From Streptomyces sp. STR69 (GTDB taxonomy: Bacteria; Actinomycetota; Actinomycetes; Streptomycetales; Streptomycetaceae): 64,000 nt of DNA. Below the pieces are notes generated by a model. That model did not search any database, was not told where the DNA came from, and was given only the letters and a program-made list of their open reading frames with translations. The stretch lies in contig NZ_JALJRY010000028.1 of assembly GCF_024519455.1 (NCBI RefSeq), positions 62,001 to 126,000 of the forward strand. The letters are read 5' to 3'. A program made the translations under genes and the position numbers. Each line of letters starts with the position of its first letter. Positions within the stretch are counted from its first letter, which is position 1. Positions 17,201 through 24,374 of this stretch are shown piece by piece.

Positions 17201-18381
17201 GTGGCCATCGACACCGCCGCCTTTTCCTGGCGGCCGGCGTCCGCACCGGCCTGCTCGTCGACGAGGGCGGCCCGTCGCGAGAAAGCGTCGCGCAGCTCGG
17301 CGGGGATGCCCACGACCTCCCAGGCTCCGGTGCGCTCGTTCCGCTCGCGCCGTACGCCGAACCGCTCGTACAGCAAGGCGCGGACCCGAGCTTTGAAGTA
17401 GGCGTCCGCGGCGCTGGCGTGCGCGTGCAGGTCCTTGCCGGAGTTCGCGATCGAGCGCCACTCGCCGTCTTCGCACAACCCGAGGTTGGCGATCGTGACG
17501 TGCCGGTGCAGATGCGGGTCGCCAGGTTCCCCTGCCCGAACTGGGCGCGCGCTCTGGTGCTCGACCGACCACGCCAGCAGGCCTCCGACAGCCAGCCGTA
17601 CGGGCTCGCCGTCCTCGCTGCCGACCGCGTAGCCACACCACCGTTCGATCTGGCGGAACGTGTCGAGCTGGGCCTGGTGGACCAGGGCGCGCAACTCCTG
17701 TTCGTCGAGTAGGCCCATGAGGCCCTGCAGGATGCTGTCGGACTTCGGCAGGTCGAAGACGAAGTCCCAGCCGCGGACACGGCTGTCGACACGCATGTCC
17801 TTGTGCGTCCAGGCGTCGGTGAGTTCCTGCTCGCCGTAGATGTCAGCGAGGGAGAGGTCAGCGGCGCGGACCAACTTGTGGAGCGTTTCCACCTGCATTC
17901 GGTGCCGCTCACCCTGGCGGTGCACCATCCGCTGCATCCGCTCCAGGACATGTTGCTGCTTGGGCTTGCCCTCCAAGAGAGCCGCAGGCTCCACACCCTG
18001 CTTCTCTGCTGCCTCCATGATCGCCTCGACCACGCGGGCCGTGGTCAACTGTGCTTTCGGATGGGCATGGACAGCGGTCCGGGCGGTGATCAGGCGGGCG
18101 CCGGTTTCCGGGTGGCACCCGTTCATCAGGCGGCGCGCGGCATTCTTGCCTTCCTCGTCCAGGATCTCGCCCTCGGCCAGACCGACCGCTCCCAGTCCAG
18201 AGCCCATCCAGACCAGGTCGGCGCCGCCCTCTGATCTCAGCCGGTAGTCGACGGCCCCGTCCTCGGCGTCGTCGATGACGACGGTCTCCTCGGCGGACGA
18301 CTCGACCACGGCGCAGCCGGCCTGTTGCCGGAGCCGGTACTCCACCTGCGCATCCGCGGTGATCCTCGTCAGCCACGCCAT
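14260..18381 (-). CDS. traA: MobF/TraA-type conjugative relaxase-helicase
   Basis: The 1373-residue protein is of TrwC/TraI type. The N-terminal relaxase domain starts MAWLTRITADAQVEYRLRQQ (a candidate catalytic Tyr in VEY), has the FDLPKSDSI segment and the metal-binding triad in DPHLHRHVTIAN (~285-295). A RecD-like helicase domain has Walker A GAAGAGKSTL (~597), Walker B VLCIDEATMVDD and GDHLQLQAIG. The C-terminal third is coiled coil. Its role is nicking oriT and unwinding one strand for export. ATG 18381 has GAGGAGG six bases upstream and overlaps a 56-codon gene. No VirB/T4SS genes are visible here, so it may work with the TraB pump or with a helper element. Confidence 0.92.
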   Translation of the reverse strand: MAWLTRITADAQVEYRLRQQAGCAVVESSAEETVVIDDAEDGAVDYRLRSEGGADLVWMGSGLGAVGLAEGEILDEEGKNAARRLMNGCHPETGARLITARTAVHAHPKAQLTTARVVEAIMEAAEKQGVEPAALLEGKPKQQHVLERMQRMVHRQGERHRMQVETLHKLVRAADLSLADIYGEQELTDAWTHKDMRVDSRVRGWDFVFDLPKSDSILQGLMGLLDEQELRALVHQAQLDTFRQIERWCGYAVGSEDGEPVRLAVGGLLAWSVEHQSARPVRAGEPGDPHLHRHVTIANLGLCEDGEWRSIANSGKDLHAHASAADAYFKARVRALLYERFGVRRERNERTGAWEVVGIPAELRDAFSRRAALVDEQAGADAGRQEKAAVSMATKRDKLDVDATTMRAAWRQRAEALGIDIDEMLATAAPGPPGPDGQVGAEESGPTPRIPPPADLAAVVFDPRTGLTKSRKSFSRAELLAAVANALPYGIDADPDRLEQLADQALAVDGYAVRVPSVGSAVMSSTARYTTQDILDAEDAVRTHSLARFNDGSARLSEVHADKAIEKFQKAAGWPLSEQQNAVVTRLMMAGHGIEAVVGAAGAGKSTLMEVCRIGWDLTGTTYAGACLSAVAAQSLYGVSGIPSKTIAAWLGEIENGEGLRGIDVLCIDEATMVDDRAAAALMAEAARTGTKIVAIGDHLQLQAIGPGGWFREVHRLVHGLTLTENRRQEDAAERAALDVWRTGDHEQALQMLAAGGRVHAAETADEARSQILTAWDELRKRWPEAYDLIANMAVLAARNSDVDALNIGAQQIRRAAGELGTEHRYALPGGDTVTLAVGDAVRVRANDYRLKRSEGPDLLNGYRAVITAMDENHNVQISWRMHVAGAEEPRYESAWMTPERIASGALSLGYAMTIAASQGLTCDTSLLYGHGANAFAAYPGITRAKQANHLWLPLAVLEDERTQARLGAARSEKELLQRAIAAFAQFLGQSRPDGMISDLLYEPSAPAQLPLQHDHEAAEARADMERKLQRAHATRALPPSVEQAEHQERKRRKGALAPSAPDRHTVMTDAIQDLRDHSPREVVRRIAEAFGMEAPPCDVDEAAAFLAHIKRKVDEVDARLEALERSQFQVSDEQKRQLARMSEDRERLAIPSWKRRPYGDVEDLAQALEDAAREADRATTAAGKAAQRFAELTAQERSGGQSRGQAFAAEVNRLLDQADTLMAAPGAEQGRVGDAAWEVIRSSDFAAALGEAPEGIENIAIGLAETRAKAARLAHDMDKQTREELALIHGRMVREREAVQTYEGIVTGIEAEMALRNKIMQRFLPLHHEETDGRRKLRQQQRLEDGKKTGPHEDQAVTVAQNLQQIRQRGPR

Positions 18382-18539
18382 TCGCGGCCTCCTCGCAGGC
18401 ACCGCGCGCGGCTCTGCTGCGATCCTGGCGGCTCGCTTTCCTCCTCCAGAGCGGTCACTCTCGTAGCCAGCTCCGCGACCTTGCGCTCCAAGTCGTCGAG
18501 ACGCGCAAGGGCCGCGTTCCACCCTCGGTTGGGGATCAT
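18369..18539 (-). CDS. Short coiled-coil protein coupled to the relaxase
   Basis: The 56-codon frame starts at ATG 18539, with GGAGG six to seven bases upstream, and ends 13 bases inside the relaxase gene (TGA 18371-18369). The first 35 residues form a heptad-like helix (ALARLDDLERKVAELATRV, then TALEEE). Position and coupling suggest an accessory relaxosome protein or a translational leader. The C-terminal third also contains the relaxase ribosome site and could be non-functional. Family not recognised. Confidence 0.55.
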   Translation of the reverse strand: MIPNRGWNAALARLDDLERKVAELATRVTALEEESEPPGSQQSRARCLRGGREWRG

Positions 18540-18550
18540 CTCCACCTCCG

Positions 18551-18660
18551 TCAGTCCTTGATCCCCTGAGCCTGGGTGGGGCTACAAGCGCGGAACGGCG
18601 GAGAGCTTCGAACTACCCGCAGGACGGAAATCTTTCTTCTCGAATTCCCGCCAGGCGGGA
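18551..18660 (-). repeat. Copy A of a 110-bp module repeated in inverted orientation, upstream of the relaxase operon
   Basis: The core 18585-18660 matches the reverse complement of 22242-22317 at 70 of 76 positions. A further shared piece (TCAGTCCTTGAT... at 18551) lies nearer the gene. It carries a short GC hairpin (TCCCGCCAGGCGGGA) beside a T/C-rich run (TCTTTCTTCTCGA). In both copies the module faces the following gene the same way, so it may be a promoter/operator or an oriT-like site. Confidence 0.8.
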
Positions 18661-18880
18661 GAGACCCGGCGCAACTCAGTGCCGAGGGCCGGGAGATGGC
18701 GGGGTGGGTCTGACCGCGTGCCCGGTGTTGCTTCTACTCGGTGCCGTCGTCGACGCAGTACCGGTGGTGGGCTACTACATCTCGGTGCCCTCTTTCGCGG
18801 CGCCCTGCCGGTCCGATTGTCTGTTCAAGAGCGGCTGCGGCCTCCTACGGTGGCTGCCGTAGATCAAAGAGGTCCGGGGA

Positions 18881-20503
18881 TTGCATGACCGGCTTTTCCG
18901 GCATCAGGCAACGGGGGTAGGCACGTTGAGGGAGCTCGCTGCAGCTGGTGCCGCCCTGCTGGTTGAGCATGTGCTGAAGGACTCCTGGCCAACAGTCCGC
19001 GACGCCGTAGCCGCCTTGCTGATGCGCAATGAGGCTCAGGAAGGCGCCCGTGCGGACGAGACCAGGAAGCAGCTGGAACAGGCCCGTGCGGATCTCATTG
19101 GGGCACTGGCCCGGAAGGAGCCTGGAACTGCCGCCGATGTGGAGGCCTCGTGGCGCATGCGCTTGTGGCGCGTCCTGCGCGACGACCCGGCAGCCTCCGA
19201 GCGGCTCCGATCGCTCCTGCGCCAGCAGTCACCCCACTCTCCTGAAGCCGGGCCTCCCGTAGCCCCGAGCTCCGCGACACATGCTGGGTCCGAGCCGCCG
19301 CCCGCCGGTGCCATGGAAGCGGCGGTCCGAAGGGTTTCCGGGCGACGCCGCAAGGAGATCGTCGCGGTGCTGCTGTTCAACGGCGGCCCCATCTTCGAGA
19401 GTTCGATACCGCTGTCGGTGTTCGGGATCGACCGCCAGGACGCGGGGATCCCGCGCTACCGCCTGCTGGTGGCGGCCGGCGAGGAGGGCCTGCTGCGGAC
19501 CACAGGGGGTCTGCAATTCGTCGCGCCCCATGGGCTGGAGGCGATATCCCGGGCGGGAACGGTCGTCGTACCGGCATGGCGTTCGATCACCACTCCGCCG
19601 CCGGAGGAGGCGCTCGACGCACTGCGCCGGGCGCACGAGGAAGGCGCCCGCATAGTCGGGCTGGGCACCGGCGCCTTCGTGCTGGCGGCGGCGGGCCTGC
19701 TGGACGGCCGCCCCGCGACAACACACTGGATGTACGCGCCGACGCTGGCCAAGCGCTACCCGTCAGTGCATGTGGATCCACGAGAACTCTTCGTGGACGA
19801 CGGCGACGTACTGACATCAGCGGGCACGGCGGCAGGAATCGACCTCTGCCTCCACATCGTGCGAACGGACCACGGAAATGAGGCGGCCGGGGCGCTGGCC
19901 CGCCGCCTGGTGGTCCCGCCACGGCGGAGTGGTGGCCAGGAGCGATACCTCGACCGGGCCTTGCCGGAGGGGATCGACGATGATCCGCTCGCCGAGGTTG
20001 TCGCCTGGGCGCTGGAGCACCTACACGAGCAGTTCGACGTCGAGACACTCGCCGCACGCGCATACATGGGCCGGCGCACCTTCGACCGTCGCTTCCGTGC
20101 CCTAACGGGCAGCGCACCCATGCAGTGGCTGATCACCCAGCGCGTCCTGCAGGCCCAGCGTCTTCTGGAGACCTCGGACTACTCGGTGGACGAGATCGCG
20201 GTCCGCTGCGGCTTCCGTTCGCCGGTGGCACTGCGCAGCCACTTCCGCCGCCAGCTGGGCTCGTCGCCCGCCGCGTACCGCGCCGCGTACCGCGCGCGCT
20301 GGCCGCAGGGCGACAAGTCAACGAGCCCAACAGATCCTCCGATTCAAGTCAGGCGGACCGGGGCCTCGTCCCGGATCATGCACACCTCGCCCGGCCCCTC
20401 CCCCGCCCCGGACGACGACGAGTGGCCCGACCCGAGCCCCTCTGCTCCCGCACCCACTCCGCTGGTGACACCGCGGTCCCCCGAGCAAAGCGCGCGCGGC
20501 TGA
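18881..20503 (+). CDS. GlxA/AraC-family regulator with an extra N-terminal helical domain
   Basis: The 540-residue protein has an N-terminal ~100-residue helical domain (ELAAAGAALLVEHVLKDSW, then a coiled coil), of a kind that recurs in Streptomyces signalling proteins. Residues about 160-330 form a DJ-1/PfpI-like amidase fold (VAVLLFNGGPIFESSIPLSVFG), and residues about 360-460 an AraC double HTH (TFDRRFRALTGSAPMQWLI, then VDEIAVRCGFRSPVALRSHF). The C-terminus is a Pro/Ser tail. TTG 18881 has GAGG eight bases upstream; TTG 18926 fits the domain start equally well. Its stop overlaps the start of the next membrane-protein gene. The nucleophile-elbow GLGTGAF lacks the usual Cys, so it is probably a ligand sensor, not an enzyme. 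Confidence 0.8.
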   Translation: MHDRLFRHQATGVGTLRELAAAGAALLVEHVLKDSWPTVRDAVAALLMRNEAQEGARADETRKQLEQARADLIGALARKEPGTAADVEASWRMRLWRVLRDDPAASERLRSLLRQQSPHSPEAGPPVAPSSATHAGSEPPPAGAMEAAVRRVSGRRRKEIVAVLLFNGGPIFESSIPLSVFGIDRQDAGIPRYRLLVAAGEEGLLRTTGGLQFVAPHGLEAISRAGTVVVPAWRSITTPPPEEALDALRRAHEEGARIVGLGTGAFVLAAAGLLDGRPATTHWMYAPTLAKRYPSVHVDPRELFVDDGDVLTSAGTAAGIDLCLHIVRTDHGNEAAGALARRLVVPPRRSGGQERYLDRALPEGIDDDPLAEVVAWALEHLHEQFDVETLAARAYMGRRTFDRRFRALTGSAPMQWLITQRVLQAQRLLETSDYSVDEIAVRCGFRSPVALRSHFRRQLGSSPAAYRAAYRARWPQGDKSTSPTDPPIQVRRTGASSRIMHTSPGPSPAPDDDEWPDPSPSAPAPTPLVTPRSPEQSARG

Positions 20504-21552
20504 TGGGCGACATCGCCAAGGGAGCACTGGGCGGCGCCTGGAGCCTGCTGGTCGGATGGATCCTGCCGACCGCACTCAACCTCGCCGTCATCAGCGCGGC
20601 CCTGCTGCCAGGTCTGCGCGACGTCCCGCCCTTCGAGCGGCTCGCGGACCTCGCCGAGGGCAGGCGCGCGCTCGCTTTCCTCACCGCCTCGCTGATGCTG
20701 GGTCTGGTCCTCAACGCTCTTCAGAATCCGCTCTACCGCATCCTGGAGGGCTACCTGCTGTGGCCTTCCTTCGCCTACGAGCACGGCGTCCGCCGCCATG
20801 GCCGGCGCCGGCACGGGCTCGCCGACCGCTTGATGGTCATGCGCCTGGAGAGGCGGGCGGATGACGGCGCATTGCCACCCGCCCAAGTAGCGGACCTCGC
20901 CCGGCTCCAGGGCAATCCGCGCATAGCCCGGCACCGTCACCGCGACCGCCGCAGCACCGTGATCCGCCGCGCCCTCCTGCAGGAGCGACTTGCCCGCTAT
21001 CCCGTCGAAGACAGCCAACTGGCGCCAACGCAGCTCGGCAATGCGATTCGCCGCTTTGAGGAATACGCGTACGACCGCTACCGGCTCGACTCACAACTGC
21101 TGTGGCACGAGCTGACAGCCACGGCTCCCGAGCAGGCGCGCCGTCAGGTCGACACGGCCCGCACCAGCGTGGATTTCTTCGTGTGCCTGCTCTATGGCCA
21201 CGTTGTCGTGCTGCTCGGTGCGCTGGCCACGCTTGCCTCGTCGGCCGCCGACATCCCGGTCGCGGTCACTACGGCGGCCGTGCTGCTGGCCCTCATCCCG
21301 GTGTGGTACCGCTGCGCGGTCGTCGCCACCGACGAGTGGGCCGCAGCCGTACGCGCCCTGATCAATGTCGGACGCTATCCACTCGCCAACTCTCTTGGCC
21401 TCGATGTCCCCCAAGAACTGGCCGCAGAACGGGAGATGTGGTCCATGGTCTCGCGCCTGTCACGCATCCCCTACCACGAACGCGCGACCGCCCTGGACCG
21501 CTTCCGCCGCCAGCTCCCGATCCGCCCGGGTGACGAGGGCCCCGCTCTTTGA
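20503..21552 (+). CDS. Integral membrane protein coupled to the GlxA/AraC regulator
   Basis: The 349-residue protein has an N-terminal pair of membrane segments (LLVGWILPTALNLAVISAAL; FLTASLMLGLVLNAL) and a C-terminal pair (FFVCLLYGHVVVLLGALATL; VAVTTAAVLLALIPVWYRC). About 150 charged, helical residues lie between the pairs on the cytoplasmic side. ATG 20503 overlaps the upstream stop (TGATG), so the two genes are co-translated. No family is recognised. A membrane sensor or effector working with the regulator is likely but unproven. Confidence 0.7.
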   Translation: MGDIAKGALGGAWSLLVGWILPTALNLAVISAALLPGLRDVPPFERLADLAEGRRALAFLTASLMLGLVLNALQNPLYRILEGYLLWPSFAYEHGVRRHGRRRHGLADRLMVMRLERRADDGALPPAQVADLARLQGNPRIARHRHRDRRSTVIRRALLQERLARYPVEDSQLAPTQLGNAIRRFEEYAYDRYRLDSQLLWHELTATAPEQARRQVDTARTSVDFFVCLLYGHVVVLLGALATLASSAADIPVAVTTAAVLLALIPVWYRCAVVATDEWAAAVRALINVGRYPLANSLGLDVPQELAAEREMWSMVSRLSRIPYHERATALDRFRRQLPIRPGDEGPAL

Positions 21553-21667
21553 GTCGCGCACCTTGGTCGCGCCATATCCCGGCCGACGACCAGGGCCGAC
21601 GCCACGCCAGACGCAAGAACCCGCCAGCCTGCGCTTGTAAGTGATCGAAAAGCAGGTGAGGACGAAG

Positions 21668-21736
21668 GGGGTTCCCCACGGGGAACCCCGGCAAGCCGGG
21701 GCCCGAGACGTACCCCGGCGTACGGGGTACGTCTCG
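21668..21736. repeat. Three consecutive perfect palindromes
   Basis: GGGGTTCCCC-AC-GGGGAACCCC lies at 21668-21689, CCCCGGC-AA-GCCGGGG at 21686-21701, and CGAGACGTACCCCG with its complement around a 5-base loop at 21704-21736. They sit after the membrane-protein gene and about 100 bp before the GTCAGCG array. They may be a terminator or part of an origin. Confidence 0.75.
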
Positions 21737-21838
21737 GTCACCCGACAGCGTCCGCCCTGCAGGGCAGCAGCCTCCCACTCCTATAGCGCGCACGCTGAGT
21801 AACACGGCACCACCACCCAAAGGGCTCGCCCCCCGAAA

Positions 21839-22014
21839 GCGTCAGTGATGTCAGCGAAAATCGCCGACCTGCGGAAACGGTGTCAGCGAAAACGTCAGCG
21901 CATGTCAGCGTTGTCAGCGAAATCGGCCTTTTCGCTGACAACGCTGACGGTCGCTGACACTAACGCTGACAGCAAAAGTCCTGGTCAGTAATTTTCGCTG
22001 ACATGGCTGACGGT
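21839..22014. repeat. Dyad-symmetric array of GTCAGCG repeats, candidate origin or partition site
   Basis: Five exact GTCAGCG units (21850, 21882, 21894, 21904, 21913) face five exact CGCTGAC units (21933, 21942, 21952, 21964, 21996), with GTCAGTG (21841) and GGCTGAC (22006) as outer variants. Spacing is mirror-symmetric around 21926: 12, 10, 9 bp on the left and 9, 10, 12 bp on the right. The outer blocks (ATGTCAGCGAAAAT) also match. Iteron-like arrays of this kind bind replication or transfer initiators. There is no gene between 21553 and 22437. Confidence 0.88.
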
Positions 22015-22241
22015 TTGGCCGCTCCTCTCCCAGATCCCGTCTGCCGATCACAAAGAGTCACGCTAGACCTCGTCGGAGAGGTGGCTGGGTTCTGCCCGCT
22101 GGACCTGGGGCAACGCAGCCTCGAAGCCGGCCAAGTTCCCAGTCGCCGGGCTTCTCCCCGCTACACGATCACGGCCATGCCCTGCTGCACCAACCACGAG
22201 CCCAGACGCACTCTGTCAATCTCGGGTCAGGCAGGGGTCAT

Positions 22242-22351
22242 TCCCGTCCGGCGGGAAATCGAGAAGAAAGATTTCCGCCCTGCGGGTAGTTCGACGCTCG
22301 CCGCCGTTCCGCGCTTGCAAATCTAGTCATTCTCAGGAGATCAAGGACCGA
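22242..22351 (+). repeat. Copy B of the 110-bp inverted module, upstream of the first HTH gene
   Basis: The core 22242-22317 pairs with 18585-18660 (70/76 in reverse complement). The trailing GAGATCAAGGACCGA also matches copy A. It ends about 90 bp before the HTH gene start at 22438. Conservation of core, hairpin and gene-proximal piece points to a shared regulatory or nicking site. Confidence 0.8.
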
Positions 22352-22437
22352 GGAAACCGGGTCGCGGATTGTTCCTGTACCCCGCGAACGCCCTATCCGA
22401 GGCCCGCTATGTCATCCCTGAGTACGCAGGAGGACCA

Positions 22438-22746
22438 ATGCACAACCAGGCCAGCCAGCCCGCTCCCGCTGTGAAACTGCAACGCGTCAACGGCAATCGC
22501 AATCCCCATCGACTCGCCGTCACCATCGCCGAGGCCGCCGAACAACTCGGCGTCAGCTACCAGACGCTGTGGCGGGCGATTAGGGACAGTGAGTTCCCTG
22601 GCATCCGGATTCGAGGGCGAATTCTCGTGCCCATCAAGGCGATCGAGCTGCTGATGGAGTCCGTCGCCCAGTCGGGCCAGTTGGTCGACACGGCCGACTG
22701 GACAACTGCTTGGCGGGCCGAGACCGCCGTTGCCGAGGCGGTCTGA
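22438..22746 (+). CDS. Excisionase-like HTH protein, copy 1
   Basis: The 102-residue protein has a central MerR/Xis-type winged helix (VTIAEAAEQLGVSYQTLWRA, then EFPGIRIRGRILVPIKAIE). This is the layout of excisionases and small DNA-binding proteins of actinobacterial ICEs. ATG 22438 has AGGAGG four bases upstream. It is close to 90% identical by eye to the protein at 24375-24686. After this copy the reading context of the second copy (WhiB) is lost. It may be the recombination directionality factor or a transfer regulator. Confidence 0.8.
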   Translation: MHNQASQPAPAVKLQRVNGNRNPHRLAVTIAEAAEQLGVSYQTLWRAIRDSEFPGIRIRGRILVPIKAIELLMESVAQSGQLVDTADWTTAWRAETAVAEAV

Positions 22747-22756
22747 GATGGCCGGC

Positions 22757-23524
22757 TCAGTCGAGGTCGAGCGGGACCCGGTACAGGAGCTCATGCAGGT
22801 GCGCGGCCTTCACCATGACGGTCGCCTCGATGGGCTTGGCGTTGTCCGAGTAGACGACGCGGAAGGTCCTGAGTACGGGCACCTCGCTCGGCAACTCCAG
22901 GCCGACGAACTCTTCCTCGGTCGGGGGGCGGCACGACACCCTGTCGACCATCTCTCGTGGTGGATAGCCCTTGTTGGCCAGGAGCGTGGGCGATCCGCCC
23001 TTGATCTTCTTGCGCTCAAGAAGATCGGTGCCTTGGGCGATGTCCATGGGGTAGTAGGACCAGACCAGCTCCGATGGCTCCTCGTCCAGGAGCAGCAAAC
23101 GCTCGCGCATCGCAGCTGTCTCGCCTGGCTCAAGACCGAGTGCATCACGGACTTGAGCCGGCGGCTGGACCTCCGCAACGCGAAGAATCTTGTTGGTCCC
23201 CGCCTTCGACTGCTTGGCCGCTTCCTTGATCCACACGTACGGCTCGCCGTCTCGGGCCGGCGGCATCGTCGCGACGCTGTCGAATGCCTGTTGCGGGCTG
23301 TCCCGCACGAAGACACCACGGCCGGACCGGCCAACGATGAAGCCCTCGGCTTTGAGCAGCCCAAGAGCCCGCTGAATCGTCTGACTGGAAACTCCGTACT
23401 GCGTCACCAGGTCTTGAGTGATCGGCAACTGCTGACTGGCCGCGAGATCGCCAGACATGATCTTGGCACGAATCCGCGCTGCGATTCTGTGATGCGCCGG
23501 ACGCGTGTCCGTGTGCTTCGCCAT
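22757..23524 (-). CDS. GntR-family (KorSA-like) transfer repressor
   Basis: The 255-residue protein has an N-terminal GntR winged helix (residues 10-75: HHRIAARIRAKIMSGDLAAS, then QYGVSSQTIQRALGLLKAEG) and a C-terminal UTRA ligand-binding domain (residues about 95-250, with ERLLLLDEEPSELVWSYYP). KorSA-type GntR proteins repress transfer genes of Streptomyces plasmids such as pSAM2; by analogy this one would control the tra region. Candidate operators GCTGGCTTGNTGA occur at 24139-24151 and 27150-27162. It follows the UTRA-only gene by three bases, so they form an operon. Confidence 0.88.
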   Translation of the reverse strand: MAKHTDTRPAHHRIAARIRAKIMSGDLAASQQLPITQDLVTQYGVSSQTIQRALGLLKAEGFIVGRSGRGVFVRDSPQQAFDSVATMPPARDGEPYVWIKEAAKQSKAGTNKILRVAEVQPPAQVRDALGLEPGETAAMRERLLLLDEEPSELVWSYYPMDIAQGTDLLERKKIKGGSPTLLANKGYPPREMVDRVSCRPPTEEEFVGLELPSEVPVLRTFRVVYSDNAKPIEATVMVKAAHLHELLYRVPLDLD

Positions 23525-23527
23525 GGA

Positions 23528-24067
23528 TCAGCCAACCTTGGTTCGGTAGGTGAGGCGATGACCGCGCAACATGGTCATCTGGGAAACCTCGACGGGTTGT
23601 TGTTCGGACGTGGCGCTCGTACGCGTGAGCACGAGCACCGGTTCACCCTCGTCCAGGTGGAGAGCCTCACGGACTGCCGGACTGGGCATGTCGACAGTCA
23701 CGTCCTCGCTGACCTCACTGATCGCGAAACCGAGGTTGGCTACAAGAGTGACAGCGCCTCCAGGGATCTTGCGGGCCTCCGCAAGACCTGTGCCACGGGC
23801 GATGGCCGCCGGATAGTACGAGTCAGTCAGCTCCACCGGTTGATCATCCAGGTACATGATCCGTCGACGTACAACTGCCGTCTCGCCGACCTTGAGGCGC
23901 AAGGCCGCCGCGATCGATGGCGGCGGCTCCAACTCGCGCACGTCGACGATCCGCTGCGAGCCCCGACGTTGTTGACGCTCCAGCTCCTCACTCCAGGCAT
24001 CGCCCTCCCCTGCACCACGCGGCGTCAGGTATGCGACCGAGTCGGACTCCCACATGCGACCTGCCAC
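23528..24067 (-). CDS. UTRA-domain protein lacking a DNA-binding domain
   Basis: The 179-residue protein aligns with the UTRA half of its neighbour (VRRRIMYLDDQPVELTDSYY matches ERLLLLDEEPSELVWSYYP in pattern) but has no winged helix; its first 35 residues are low in structure. GTG 24067 has GAAGGGG six bases upstream. It may bind the effector and dimerise with the GntR protein to modulate it, or be a remnant of a duplicated regulator. The intact frame and operon position favour function. Confidence 0.75.
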   Translation of the reverse strand: MAGRMWESDSVAYLTPRGAGEGDAWSEELERQQRRGSQRIVDVRELEPPPSIAAALRLKVGETAVVRRRIMYLDDQPVELTDSYYPAAIARGTGLAEARKIPGGAVTLVANLGFAISEVSEDVTVDMPSPAVREALHLDEGEPVLVLTRTSATSEQQPVEVSQMTMLRGHRLTYRTKVG

Positions 24068-24106
24068 GACTACCCCTTCGTTGGTCTGGTTCCACGATAG
24101 CCGCCT

Positions 24107-24173
24107 ACTCGCTTGATGAATCTTTCAGCACGCCCTCTTGCTGGCTTGATGAGTATCTCACTAAGCTAGCAAG
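24107..24173. promoter_or_regulatory. Candidate GntR operators in the divergent tra promoter region
   Basis: GCTTGATGA occurs at 24111-24119 and again at 24143-24151. The second copy lies in an 11-bp inverted repeat with one mismatch (24137-24147 / 24163-24173, CTTGCTGGCTT and AAGCTAGCAAG). GCTGGCTTGATGA (24139-24151) matches the reverse complement of 27150-27162 upstream of traB at 12 of 13 positions. The rest of 24174-24374 holds an 11-bp perfect hairpin (24286-24296 / 24329-24339). Confidence 0.6.
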
Positions 24174-24374
24174 CATGCTCCAGGGATCACCCCTGGTTGC
24201 ACGCGGCATTCCGCTGTTCTCAATGCCCCGTTGACCTTCGTCGATGTGCTTCGGGCGACGGGATCAGCCGCAGCAAGCACAACGGCCTCGGCGAAGTCCG
24301 GCCCGTAGTGCACCACCACCACGAAGCCCTTCGCCGAGGCCAACACCCACCCCCTGCTGTTACCAGGAGGCTCG

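Noticed and set aside
14197..17712. Long plus-strand reading frame (1171 codons) across the relaxase gene
   Set aside because: It is antisense to a relaxase-helicase with intact motifs; long open antisense frames are expected in high-GC DNA and this one has no recognisable domain.
22003..22326. Plus-strand frame of 107 codons between the array and the first HTH gene
   Set aside because: It overlaps the GTCAGCG array and the 110-bp module, has no ribosome site and no coding bias.
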